64,000 nucleotides of DNA. It comes from Chryseobacterium sp. MEBOG06 (lineage in GTDB: Bacteria; Bacteroidota; Bacteroidia; Flavobacteriales; Weeksellaceae). Made by a program: the position numbers and the translations under genes. The stretch spans positions 4,092,001 to 4,156,000 of the forward strand of contig NZ_CP084580.1 of the NCBI RefSeq assembly GCF_021869765.1. The letters are read 5' to 3'. Positions 1 through 9,000 of the stretch are shown here, in pieces. The notes under the pieces are model-generated. The model saw only the letters and a program-made list of their open reading frames with translations. It was not told the origin of the DNA and did not search any database. How positions within the stretch are numbered: the first letter of the stretch is position 1; every line of letters begins with the position of its first letter.

Positions 1-1076
1 CTATCGCCAATAAGGCTTAATGTCAAAACCCCTACTCCAACTCCTACAAGTCCTGACACCACTGTAATCACGACACTTTCCTGAACAATCAGGCCTACAA
101 TTCCACTTGGTTTGGCACCAATAGCTTTTCGTACTCCTATCTCTTTGGTTCTTTCTTTTACGATATACACCATAATGTTACTGATCCCGATAATTCCGGC
201 CAATAAAGTCCCCAATCCAATAAATCCTACAATCGCTGTAAGTACTGCCATAAAAACGAATGTATCATTCATATTCTTAGCATTGTTCCAGACCCGTACC
301 CCATTTTCATCATCCGGAGAAACATTTTTTCTTGATTTTAATCTATCTTTTAATTCATCTCCATATTTGATAGCCTGCTCAGGAGTCAGTTTGTCACTGT
401 AAGAGATATAGGCTATACTTACGGTATCAGAACCTTTTTTCATTTGCTGCAGAGTTGTAATAGGTACTGTAATATGTCTTTCATCCCAATCTCCTCCATC
501 ATCAGAAAACACGCCTATAACCTTGAACATTGTTCCGTTGATATCAAGCTCCTTTCCTACAGGACTTCCGTTTTTAATCAAATCCCTCTGCACCATCCTT
601 CCAATTACTGCAACATTTTGCATTCCTGCCAAGTCCCGGGAGGTAATGTATCTGCCATCAATCATCTTTCTGTTTTCAATGATCTGCTCACCTGGTTCCG
701 CTCCGTGTACCTGATAAATTCCGCTTTCTTTTCCGTACTTCACCATTAAGCTGGCATTATATCTGGGACTTGAAGCACCTACATTCTTCTTATCAGTATT
801 AATAAGAAAATCATAGTCCTTGTTATTCAACGTAACAGTACGATCGGACTGCAATCCTTTATAAGCTAATGTAGTTTTCCCTGTGGTAATGGAAATCAGG
901 TTTTTAGCATCTCCTGAAAATCCTTCAGAGAAAGCATTCTGGAGCCCTTTTCCAATTCCAAAAAGTACAATGAAAATAAACAGTCCCAAAGCTACTGTAA
1001 ACCCCGAAAGAACTGTCCGAAGTACATTACTGCGGATCGAACTGAATATTTCCTGCCAACGATCTAGGTCAAACAT
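1..1076 (-). CDS. ABC transporter permease, MacB/FtsX type (3' part outside window)
   Basis: Membrane subunit of a MacB-like exporter, probably moving a peptide, lipid or drug across the envelope with the ATPase encoded upstream. The frame is open from an ATG at 1074-1076 to the window edge, about 358 codons, so the C-terminus is missing. It begins MFDLDRWQEIFSSIR, the usual cytoplasmic opening of this family, followed by a first membrane segment at about residues 20-40. A large periplasmic MacB_PCD-like domain follows. The FtsX-type membrane part then starts, with the conserved ERTKEIGVRKAIGA stretch near residue 310. It lies downstream of the ATPase in the same direction, with a decayed gene in between. 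The family is clear; the substrate is not visible. Confidence 0.9.
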   Translation of the reverse strand, partial: MFDLDRWQEIFSSIRSNVLRTVLSGFTVALGLFIFIVLFGIGKGLQNAFSEGFSGDAKNLISITTGKTTLAYKGLQSDRTVTLNNKDYDFLINTDKKNVGASSPRYNASLMVKYGKESGIYQVHGAEPGEQIIENRKMIDGRYITSRDLAGMQNVAVIGRMVQRDLIKNGSPVGKELDINGTMFKVIGVFSDDGGDWDERHITVPITTLQQMKKGSDTVSIAYISYSDKLTPEQAIKYGDELKDRLKSRKNVSPDDENGVRVWNNAKNMNDTFVFMAVLTAIVGFIGLGTLLAGIIGISNIMVYIVKERTKEIGVRKAIGAKPSGIVGLIVQESVVITVVSGLVGVGVGVLTLSLIGD

Positions 1077-1206
1077 AGTTTTTATTTTTTTACTTTGTAA
1101 AAAAGTCAATTAGCTGCGCGCTCAATTTTCTTCGAAGTCAATTAACTTTGCTGTCAATGTAGTCTTCACAAGACTTTAATTACGAACCTAATTAATTTTC
1201 ACATTT

Positions 1207-1583
1207 CTACTCTTTTTTCAGCATTTTACTTAACAATATAAATGCTGTTTTTATTAAGTTTCCAATTTTTCTTAATTCCTCTATTTAATATAATTACATT
1301 CTATAATGATATCAAAACAAGAATCCAACTCAACAACCGAACCTCTGGCAATTTCAAAATACCTTTTCCTTTCCAGTTCAGATTTTCTTGAACATCCTTC
1401 AGTAATATTTAATACCACTGAAGTAGAAGCTCTTCGTATCTGGTCAATTATATTAAACTTTTCATGATCAGGAATTTTAGATAAAATCTTCTAACATTCT
1501 ATTCTTAATTCTCTGGCTGATTGATAAACGTCAAGTTTATAATGGTTCAGATTTAAAAACATTTTTATTTTTTTCATATTCAT
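1207..1583 (-). pseudogene. S23-type four-helix-bundle protein, broken
   Basis: A decayed gene of the four-helix-bundle family related to 23S rRNA intervening-sequence proteins, found by reading the minus strand through two lesions. The frame starts at 1583 (MNMKKIKMFLNLNHYKL, then DVYQSARELRIEC) and hits an in-frame TAG at 1491-1493, codon 31. It continues in the same frame with KILSKIPDHEKF and IRRASTSVVLNITEG, a family hallmark, to a stop at 1281-1283. A one-base frameshift there restores the usual ending EELRKIGNLIKTAFILLSKM up to 1207. Restored length is about 125 residues, normal for the family. It sits between the ATPase and permease genes of an exporter. The family call rests on recognised motifs. 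Confidence 0.75.
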
Positions 1584-1663
1584 TTGTGTGTGGTTTATAA
1601 ATTATTTGTCTTCCTCAATTGTAAAATTCATTTGCGAAGCAAAATTGACCATTCAGTATTCAC

Positions 1664-2353
1664 TTATAACACAATCTGCTTAATAAACTCATCACTTTCA
1701 ATGATTCCGTCTTTCAGCACTACATTTCTTTTAGTCTGTGCAGCAACATCCGGCTCGTGGGTGACCACAATGATTGTTTTTCCCTCATTATTAATATCCT
1801 GAAGAAGCTTCATAATATCATGAGTGGTCTTAGAGTCTAATGCTCCCGTAGGCTCATCTGCCAATACCACTTTCGGATTGGTAATTAATGCCCTTGCGAT
1901 GGCTACTCTCTGTTTCTGACCTCCCGAAAGTTCACTGGGCAGGTGGTTGGCCCATTGTGCCAGCCCTACTTTCTCCAGATATTCCATTGCTTTCAGATTA
2001 CGTTCTTTCCTCGGTACATCCTGATAATATAAAGGAAGAGCTACGTTTTCTAAAGCCGTTTTATAATTAATTAAGTTGAAAGACTGAAAAATAAATCCTA
2101 AAAACTTACTTCTGTACTCCGCTGCTTTTATTTCGGATAGATGTTCGATAGGAACACCATCCAATTCATAGGTTCCCGAATCTTTCTCATCCAGAATACC
2201 AATAATATTAAGAAGCGTAGACTTCCCGGAACCTGAACTTCCCATAATGGAAACAAATTCCCCCTCAGAAATATCCAGATTGATTCCCTTGAGAACATGA
2301 AGCTTGCTTTTCCCTGTATCGTATGACTTATGTAAATCCTGAATTACTAACAT
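1664..2353 (-). CDS. ABC transporter ATP-binding protein, MacB/LolD type
   Basis: ATPase subunit that powers the MacB-like permease encoded downstream. The 229 residues are a complete nucleotide-binding domain. Walker A is GSSGSGKS at 38-45, the Q-loop glutamine is at 90, the signature LSGGQ is at 142-146, Walker B is VVLADEPT at 162-169, and the H-loop THEPD is near 200. Length and motif spacing match the LolD/MacB ATPase group. It heads a minus-strand unit: ATPase, broken four-helix-bundle gene, permease. Unlike full MacB, the ATPase and permease are separate proteins, as is common in Bacteroidota. No TolC or membrane-fusion partner is visible in the window, so the transport direction is inferred from the family. 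Confidence 0.95.
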   Translation of the reverse strand: MLVIQDLHKSYDTGKSKLHVLKGINLDISEGEFVSIMGSSGSGKSTLLNIIGILDEKDSGTYELDGVPIEHLSEIKAAEYRSKFLGFIFQSFNLINYKTALENVALPLYYQDVPRKERNLKAMEYLEKVGLAQWANHLPSELSGGQKQRVAIARALITNPKVVLADEPTGALDSKTTHDIMKLLQDINNEGKTIIVVTHEPDVAAQTKRNVVLKDGIIESDEFIKQIVL

Positions 2354-2561
2354 TAAGTGATGTATGTTTTATACCCAATAAGTAGATGATATTTTCAAAT
2401 TGTTACAAGAAAGAAAATATATTCAAATATTTTTTTGTTTAACAGGATATCTCTTTATTTATAATACTTTACGTTTTTTTGTTTAATTGTAACTTGGCGT
2501 TTACATCCTTTTATCCCCAATAATGCGGTCTAGCCTATTATTCGAGCCAGTTTCATGTAAA

Positions 2562-2570
2562 TGTGGAAAA
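2562..2570 (-). promoter_or_regulatory. DnaA-box-like site upstream of nrdB (variant)
   Basis: TGTGGAAAA on the plus strand reads TTTTCCACA on the minus strand, one base from the DnaA box TTATCCACA. It lies in the 424-nt space 2354-2777 between the divergent ABC ATPase and nrdB genes. Weak alone; more credible with the perfect box at 2734. Confidence 0.35.
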
Positions 2571-2733
2571 CTTTTACAGCTAAAAGTCAACCTATTAGTA
2601 TTTACCTCTTTTAAAATCAGTTCTTTTTTTCGAACTTTGTATCTAGTTCTTTACAAGAAATACGAAATCGCAGCCGTGAATAACTTTTATTTACAATACG
2701 CAGAAAAACAAAAAGTTAAGTATTTCCTGAACG

Positions 2734-2742
2734 TTATCCACA
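2734..2742 (+). promoter_or_regulatory. Perfect DnaA box upstream of nrdB
   Basis: TTATCCACA matches the consensus DnaA box exactly and ends 35 nt before the nrdB start codon. DnaA is known to control nrdAB in Escherichia coli, so a link between replication initiation and dNTP supply is plausible. A single 9-mer can occur by chance, and the use of this consensus in Bacteroidota is an assumption. Confidence 0.45.
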
Positions 2743-2777
2743 GAGATCTAAATTATTTAATTATAAAGATATTTAAT

Positions 2778-3752
2778 ATGGGAATTTTTGATAAAAGAGT
2801 AAGTTATAAGCCATTTGAATACCCCGAGGTTCTTCAATTTGTAGAGGCAATCAACAAATCGTTCTGGGTACATTCGGAAGTGGATTTTACTGCAGATGTT
2901 CAGGATTTTCATTCGCAGTTGGAACCCAATGAGAAGCATGCTGTGAAAAATGCGCTTTTAGCCATTGCACAGATCGAGGTGTCTGTAAAGACATTCTGGG
3001 GAAACCTATACAACCACATGCCAAAACCGGAACTGAACGGCTTAGGAGCTACTTTTGCAGAATGTGAATTTCGTCATTCTGAAGCTTATTCCCGTTTATT
3101 GGAAGTGCTGGGATATAATGAAGAATTTTCGTCGGTAATAGAAATTCCTGCTGTTAAAAAGAGAATTGACTTCTTGTCAAATGTTCTTAAACACGCTAAT
3201 TCCACAACACCGAAAGAGTACGTTTCTTCTCTTTTATTATTCAGTATTTTAATTGAAAATGTATCTCTGTTCTCTCAATTTGCAATCATTCTATCCTTCA
3301 CAAGATTCAAAGGATATATGAAGAATGTTTCCAATATTATTGCCTGGACCTCCATAGATGAGCAAATTCATGCCAATGCAGGAATTTATTTAATCAATAA
3401 AATCCGTGAGGAGCAGCCGGATCTGTTAACAGATTCAGATATCGAAGACATCTATACCCTTGTAGATCAATCTATAGAATTGGAAGGTGAGATTCTGGAC
3501 TGGATCTTTGAACTGGGAGAATTAAATGTTTTCTCCAGAGAAGACCTTCTCAACTTCATGAAGTACCGTGTTGATGACAGTTTAAAGAAAATCAATATGG
3601 AAACCCGTTACAATGTTTCTCCAGAGCAGTACCGCCCTATGAAATGGTTTGAAGAGGAGGTTTTTGCCAACTCTATGGACGATTTCTTTGCAAAAAGGCC
3701 TGTAGATTACACAAAACACGATAAAAGTATTACAGCTAACGATTTGTTTTAA
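2778..3752 (+). CDS. nrdB: Ribonucleoside-diphosphate reductase, beta subunit (class I)
   Basis: Supplies the radical with which NrdA reduces ribonucleoside diphosphates to deoxyribonucleotides. The 324 residues carry the ferritin-like di-metal site: E67, E97 with H100, E160, and E195 with H198. Y104 follows H100 by four residues, as the radical tyrosine does in E. coli NrdB (H118, Y122), so this looks like a tyrosyl-radical enzyme. The frame stays open 85 codons upstream to 2523. The start at 2778 is chosen because MGIFDKRVSYKPFEYPEV is the usual family start, and the upstream stretch is low-complexity, DnaA-box-bearing and not ATP-cone-like. A small ORF and nrdA follow on the same strand. 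Confidence 0.95.
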   Translation: MGIFDKRVSYKPFEYPEVLQFVEAINKSFWVHSEVDFTADVQDFHSQLEPNEKHAVKNALLAIAQIEVSVKTFWGNLYNHMPKPELNGLGATFAECEFRHSEAYSRLLEVLGYNEEFSSVIEIPAVKKRIDFLSNVLKHANSTTPKEYVSSLLLFSILIENVSLFSQFAIILSFTRFKGYMKNVSNIIAWTSIDEQIHANAGIYLINKIREEQPDLLTDSDIEDIYTLVDQSIELEGEILDWIFELGELNVFSREDLLNFMKYRVDDSLKKINMETRYNVSPEQYRPMKWFEEEVFANSMDDFFAKRPVDYTKHDKSITANDLF

Positions 3753-3849
3753 TAAAACGGCGCGAGCGAAGCGAGCGTCAAAACACATCGTATTAGAAAA
3801 ATGTCATTTACAGTAATGACAGACTATTCAGCAAGCACAAATAGTAAAG

Positions 3850-4140
3850 ATGATCAATGTAATAGTAACCTACACGGTAAAGCCTGAATTTGTTCCTGAC
3901 AATAAAGTTAATATTCAAAAGTTTTTGAATGATTTTAAAAATCTGGATCAGTCTGCTTTTGAATATAAAGTCTTTGTAAAAGAAGATGGTGTTACCTTTG
4001 TACATTATTCAAACTATATCAATGAAGACGTGCAGCATGAAGTTTTGAATGTACCATCTTTTGAAGAATTTCAAAGATTAAGAGATGAAAGTGGGCTGAA
4101 TGATTCCCACAAAGTAGAAATTTTACAATCACTAATATAA
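3850..4140 (+). CDS. Small ABM-like (dimeric alpha/beta barrel) protein between nrdB and nrdA
   Basis: A 96-residue soluble protein. Its opening MINVIVTYTVKPEF, followed by an acidic helix, a central strand KVFVKEDGVTFVHYSNY and an FEEFQRLRDESG stretch, has the pattern of antibiotic-biosynthesis-monooxygenase-like ferredoxin folds (one strand with a basic or aromatic helix, then a strand with His). I see no catalytic signature. It starts 97 nt after nrdB and ends 58 nt before nrdA, so it is probably co-transcribed with both. Its role in nucleotide reduction, if any, is unknown. The fold assignment is inference from pattern and length. Confidence 0.7.
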   Translation: MINVIVTYTVKPEFVPDNKVNIQKFLNDFKNLDQSAFEYKVFVKEDGVTFVHYSNYINEDVQHEVLNVPSFEEFQRLRDESGLNDSHKVEILQSLI

Positions 4141-4198
4141 GTATAAAACAAAATTCCGGAGTGACAACCTCACTCCGGAATTCGAAAATATAGCATCT

Positions 4199-5857
4199 AT
4201 GGAAGAACAAAATTCAAATATATGGTGGCTCAATGAAGAGTCTGAGCAGATGTTGAACAGAGGATATCTGCTGAAAGGAGAAACAGTAGACGGAGCTATC
4301 GACAGAATCACCACTGCTGCGGCAAAAAAATTATATAAACCGGAATTACAGGCTGCTTTCAAGGAAATGATTACCAAAGGGTGGATCAGTTTCTCTTCAC
4401 CGGTATGGGCCAATATGGGAACACAGAGAGGTCTTCCTATCTCATGTTTCAACGTACATATCCCAGACAGCATTGAAGGAATTACTCACAAAATGGGTGA
4501 AGTAATTATGCAGACAAAAATAGGAGGCGGAACTTCAGGATATTTTGGAGAACTTCGTAACAGAGGTACTGCAGTTACAGATAACGGGAAATCTTCAGGC
4601 GCTGTTTCTTTCATGAAATTGTTTGATACGGCAATGGACGTGGTTTCTCAGGGAGGAGTAAGAAGAGGAGCTTTTGCTGCTTATCTTGACATTGACCACG
4701 GAGATATTGAAGAGTTTTTATCTATCAAAGATATCGGAAGCCCTATCCAAAACCTATTCACAGGAATCTGCGTGCCGGATTACTGGATGCAGGACATGAT
4801 TGACGGTGATATGGATAAGCGTAAGATCTGGGCAAGAGTTTTAGAAAGCCGCCAGCAAAAAGGTCTTCCTTATATTTTCTTTACTGATAATGTAAACAGA
4901 AACAAACCTCAGGTTTACAAAGACCTTGGAATGACTGTTAATGCAAGTAATCTTTGTTCCGAAATCATGCTTCCTTCCACAAGAGAAGAATCTTTCATCT
5001 GCTGTTTATCATCAATGAACCTTGAATTGTATGATGAATGGAAAGATACAGATGCTGTAAAACTTGCTGTCTATTTCTTAGATGCTGTATTATCAGAATT
5101 TATTGAAAAAACAGAAGGAAATTACTATTTACAGGGAGCAAGAAACTTCGCTATGCGTCACAGAGCGCTTGGATTGGGAGTTTTAGGATACCATTCTTAT
5201 TTACAGAAAAACATGATTCCGTTTGAAAGTTTTGAGGCGACTCAATTCAATGCAAGAGCTTTCAAACATATCAAAGAACAGGCTGAGCAGGCTTCAAGAG
5301 AGCTTGCCAACATCTATGGAGAGCCGGAATTATTAAAGGGATATGGTTTGAGAAATACGACAACCATGGCCATCGCTCCTACCACATCAAGTTCTGCTAT
5401 TTTAGGACAAACGTCTCCGGGAATAGAGCCTTTTGCATCCAATTATTATAAAGCAGGTTTAGCAAAAGGAAACTTTATGCGTAAGAACAAATACCTTGCT
5501 AAATTATTAGAAGAAAAAGGATTAGATAATGAGGAAACATGGAGAACGATTATGCTAAACCATGGTTCTGTACAGCATTTAACTGAATTAACTGAAGAAG
5601 AAAAAGCGGTATTCAAAACCTTCAAAGAAATCTCTCCTATGGAAATTATTTCCCAGGCAGCACAGAGACAGCAATATATCGACCAGGCGCAGTCACTGAA
5701 TCTTCAGATTCCTTCTACAATGCCTGTGAAAGATGTTAACTATCTTTACATTGAAGCCTGGAAAAAAGGTGTAAAAACACTTTACTATCAAAGAAGTTCT
5801 TCTGTTTCAAAAGAAATGATGGTTAATTTTGTAACCTGTTCAGCTTGCGAAGCATAA
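4199..5857 (+). CDS. nrdA: Ribonucleoside-diphosphate reductase, alpha subunit (short form)
   Basis: Catalytic subunit that makes deoxyribonucleotides together with NrdB. The redox pair is C83 and C268, the active-site set N251, C253 and E255 lies in NLCSEIMLP, and the radical-transfer tyrosines are Y529 and Y530. The mobile C-terminal cysteines that receive electrons from thioredoxin or glutaredoxin are C547 and C550, in a tail ending CSACEA. At 552 residues it is about 200 shorter than E. coli NrdA. It starts directly with the catalytic part (MEEQNSNIWWLNEESEQML), so it has no N-terminal ATP-cone. A strong terminator follows 23 nt after the stop. Identification is firm. Confidence 0.97.
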   Translation: MEEQNSNIWWLNEESEQMLNRGYLLKGETVDGAIDRITTAAAKKLYKPELQAAFKEMITKGWISFSSPVWANMGTQRGLPISCFNVHIPDSIEGITHKMGEVIMQTKIGGGTSGYFGELRNRGTAVTDNGKSSGAVSFMKLFDTAMDVVSQGGVRRGAFAAYLDIDHGDIEEFLSIKDIGSPIQNLFTGICVPDYWMQDMIDGDMDKRKIWARVLESRQQKGLPYIFFTDNVNRNKPQVYKDLGMTVNASNLCSEIMLPSTREESFICCLSSMNLELYDEWKDTDAVKLAVYFLDAVLSEFIEKTEGNYYLQGARNFAMRHRALGLGVLGYHSYLQKNMIPFESFEATQFNARAFKHIKEQAEQASRELANIYGEPELLKGYGLRNTTTMAIAPTTSSSAILGQTSPGIEPFASNYYKAGLAKGNFMRKNKYLAKLLEEKGLDNEETWRTIMLNHGSVQHLTELTEEEKAVFKTFKEISPMEIISQAAQRQQYIDQAQSLNLQIPSTMPVKDVNYLYIEAWKKGVKTLYYQRSSSVSKEMMVNFVTCSACEA

Positions 5858-5880
5858 ATTTCAAATAATAAATACCTCAT

Positions 5881-5911
5881 AAAAAAGCACGCCGGATGGC
5901 GTGCTTTTTTA
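5881..5911 (+). terminator. Rho-independent terminator of the nrd operon
   Basis: Stem GCACGCC / GGCGTGC with loop GGAT, flanked by A and T runs, 23 nt after the nrdA stop codon. The T run on the plus strand fits termination of nrdB-nrdA. Confidence 0.9.
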
Positions 5912-5952
5912 TGGGGATGAAATCTCATAAATGACTTGTAAAAGATTCAAAT

Positions 5953-5985
5953 TAAAAAAACAGACCCGGAAAGAAAATCCGGGTC
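5953..5985 (-). terminator. Rho-independent terminator of the TonB receptor gene
   Basis: Stem GACCCGGA / TCCGGGTC with a 7-nt loop. Read on the minus strand it is followed by seven T, 40 nt past the stop codon of the TonB-dependent receptor. Confidence 0.88.
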
Positions 5986-6025
5986 CATTGAAAAAGTTGT
6001 ATAAAGTAAAATAAAAGACTGATCA

Positions 6026-9000
6026 TTAGAAGTTGTATCGGACTCCCAGCTGTGCCTGGAATCTGGATGCAAACTGATCAATCGTGTAAGGTAAACCAGG
6101 TGTTTTAAAATTATAAGTAGGATCTCCTGCAGCCGGCTGCCCCGAAGCCACATTCCCCACTTTTGTAAGTCCTACACTTGCTGTAGAGTTGAAGGTATTA
6201 GGTACAAAATATACCTTACCCCAATCTTTATTCAACAAGTTGGTAAAGTTGATAATGCTTAATGAGATCTGGATGCTGTTCTTAGACTTTTCGCTCAGTC
6301 TGATTTCATCCATTATCTTAATATCAGCCTGTATATTCCAAGGGGTAACATCTCCGTTTCTTTCTGTGAATTTTCCTCTTCTGGATTTCAGGTAATCATT
6401 ATTGTTCACAAAGCTTTCATAATCTGCAATCTGCTGTTGGGCAGTCACTAAGACATTACCAGATCCGTCTTTTATAGGAACTATGTATTTCGCGGCTTCA
6501 GCTGCATCTTTGAATATATAGGCAAGTCCTGCTGCCTGCCCTGTATTGGCAATTGTACTGTTAATGAATCCCCATGAAAAAGGATTTCCTGACTGTGCAT
6601 TAAAATAGACATTGGCAGATAGTCTGTTAAGCTTAGAAACATTAAAACCGTATCCAAGATTTGCTACTATTCTGTTTTTAATGGCAAAATTGGAAGTGGT
6701 AAGCTTAGGGTCATTAGGAGTCAGAGACTGGTTCATCTGCCAGTTGCTTTCCATAGAATTTCTGATACCATTGGTAATATCCTTCGCATCACCATAGGTA
6801 TACGCCACAAAGAAATTGAATCCGAAATTATACGATTTTGAAAGCTGCGCTGTCAGGTTGTAACGGTACCCTTCTTTAGTATTGGATAAAAGATAGGCAT
6901 TAGAAAAGTTACTGTTGATATTGGTCGTATAAATCGGCATCTCATGATTCACATCATAGCTGTAATAGGTTACATTGTCTGTTTTATTCACCTGCTGGAA
7001 TTTCAGGTCATAAAGCACCTTTGTATAGATTCCTTCCAATGTAAGTTTATATCCGGACTTTGTATAATCAAATGCTAACGAACTTCTCCAGACTCTTGGC
7101 ATTTTAAAATTATTATCAATAAGGTCTACCTGAACTTTTGATGAATTCTGCCATTTCGGGAAATTGGAACTCATCAGCGGATCTCCATTCGCAGCCAGCT
7201 GAGCTGTCGTCGGAGCATTGTAATCATAGCTTCCAAAGCCAACTCCATCATTATAATAAGCATATCCTAACCATGCAAAAGGAATTCTTCCCACAAAGAT
7301 CCCGGAGCCTCCTCTCAATACCATAGAACGGTCTTCAGTAATGTCATATGTAAATCCTAGTCTTGGAGAGAATGTAGGTTTATTCAGATAATTGTTCGTA
7401 AGCTGGCTCAGCGGAGTATACGTATAGGTATTCCCATAATTAGGATCCTGCGGAGAACTGTTCACAAGCGGGCTCAGTTGTGGTTTATTGGGCAGATCGG
7501 TATAGTCTACTCTTACTCCCGGAGACAACCTCACTCTTCCCCAATTGATTTCATCCTGAAAATACAGAGACAGAAGATTTACTTTATACTGTGCATACGG
7601 ATTGTCAAAAAGGGCTTCCCTCCCTTCTCCGTTAAACGGATAGGTCCCTCTTATTCTGGAAGGATTGCCATTATAGAAATCATTTAAACTTTTATAAGAG
7701 ATTCTTCCGTTCAAAGCATTGACAAAACCGTAATCGATATTGTACAACTCATTGTGGGTTCCTAAAAGGAATGTATGGTTTCCTGTTTTATAGGTTAGAT
7801 TGTCTGTGATCTCAAAAGTTTTCTGTTTCATATTGAAAACAGTAGCTTCCCTGTCATTCCCAAGAAGAATCGTTCCTCCGTTATAGGCTATTTCTACCTG
7901 TGGAAACATAGCATTACCGGAAGTAGGATCTCTGTAATCGTGAATAGAAGAGTATCCCAATACCAGATTGTTATTCCACCTGTCATTAAAGCGGCTTTTA
8001 AGCTCCAGAGTGGTAGTGGACGCCGTATTTTTCTGAACGAAATCCATACTGGCAAACCTGAAATTGGCACCATCCCTTTCCAGATTTGAAGCCTGTGAAA
8101 ACACGGTGTTGTTTTTGATGGACAGCGAGTGTTTGTCATTGATTTTCCAGTCCAATTTATTGAAGAGCTTGGCGCTTTCGGAGAAGTTATTGTATCCGTC
8201 GAAGCTTCCTGTATTGAAGCCGTATTTATTCCGTACAAAATCAGAAATCTGCCCGGCTACCGCATCATTCACCAGAGCATTCGGATCGTTGGCATTATAA
8301 AATACGGGATCTCTTCTCTTGGTGTATTCCAGATTCGAAAATAGAAATACTTTATCTTTTACCACAGGCAGCCCTATTCTCCCTCCGTAAATAACATCTT
8401 CAAAAGCTTTCGGCATTTTTGAGTTGTCTCCTATTCTGTTGTTTCCGGTAATAGCGGCATTCCTTCCATAGGCATAGATAGATCCCGTGACATCATTACT
8501 TCCGCTTCGGGTTACGGCATTGATACTCCCTCCAAGGAAATTTCCAAGCTTAACATCATAAGGGGCAATATAGACCTGCACATCCTGAATAGCATCCAGA
8601 CTGATGGAATTGGAACGCGTGCTGCTTCCCGGCATTCCTGATGTTCCGGTCTGTCCTCCCAGAGACGGACTGAAACCGATCGCATCATTATTGATGGATC
8701 CGTCAATAGTAACGTTATTATATCTGAAGTTCGTTCCGTTAAAAGAATTATTGGCACTTTGTGGAACCAGTTTGGTGACATCCTGTATACCTCTGTTGAT
8801 ATTGGGCAGCCCTGAGATCTGTGCCTGGCTAATACCCACACCATATTTCACACTGGTCTTTTTGGAAGTAATCTTTACCTCATCAATGGTTTTTTCATTT
8901 CCTGTCACGTCCACCACGGGCAGATCGTTGTTTCCGAGTGACAGCTGAATTCCGGGATTGGAATAGATAACCCGTGATCCGTCTGATATTTCTATAGAAT

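Noticed and set aside
2523..2777. N-terminal extension of NrdB by 85 codons
   Set aside because: The frame is open, but the stretch is low-complexity, holds DnaA-like boxes and lacks any ATP-cone pattern. MGIFDKR at 2778 is the usual family start.
7894..8844. Long antisense frames opposite or within the TonB receptor gene
   Set aside because: They are shadows of a strongly supported 1061-codon gene and show no independent motif.
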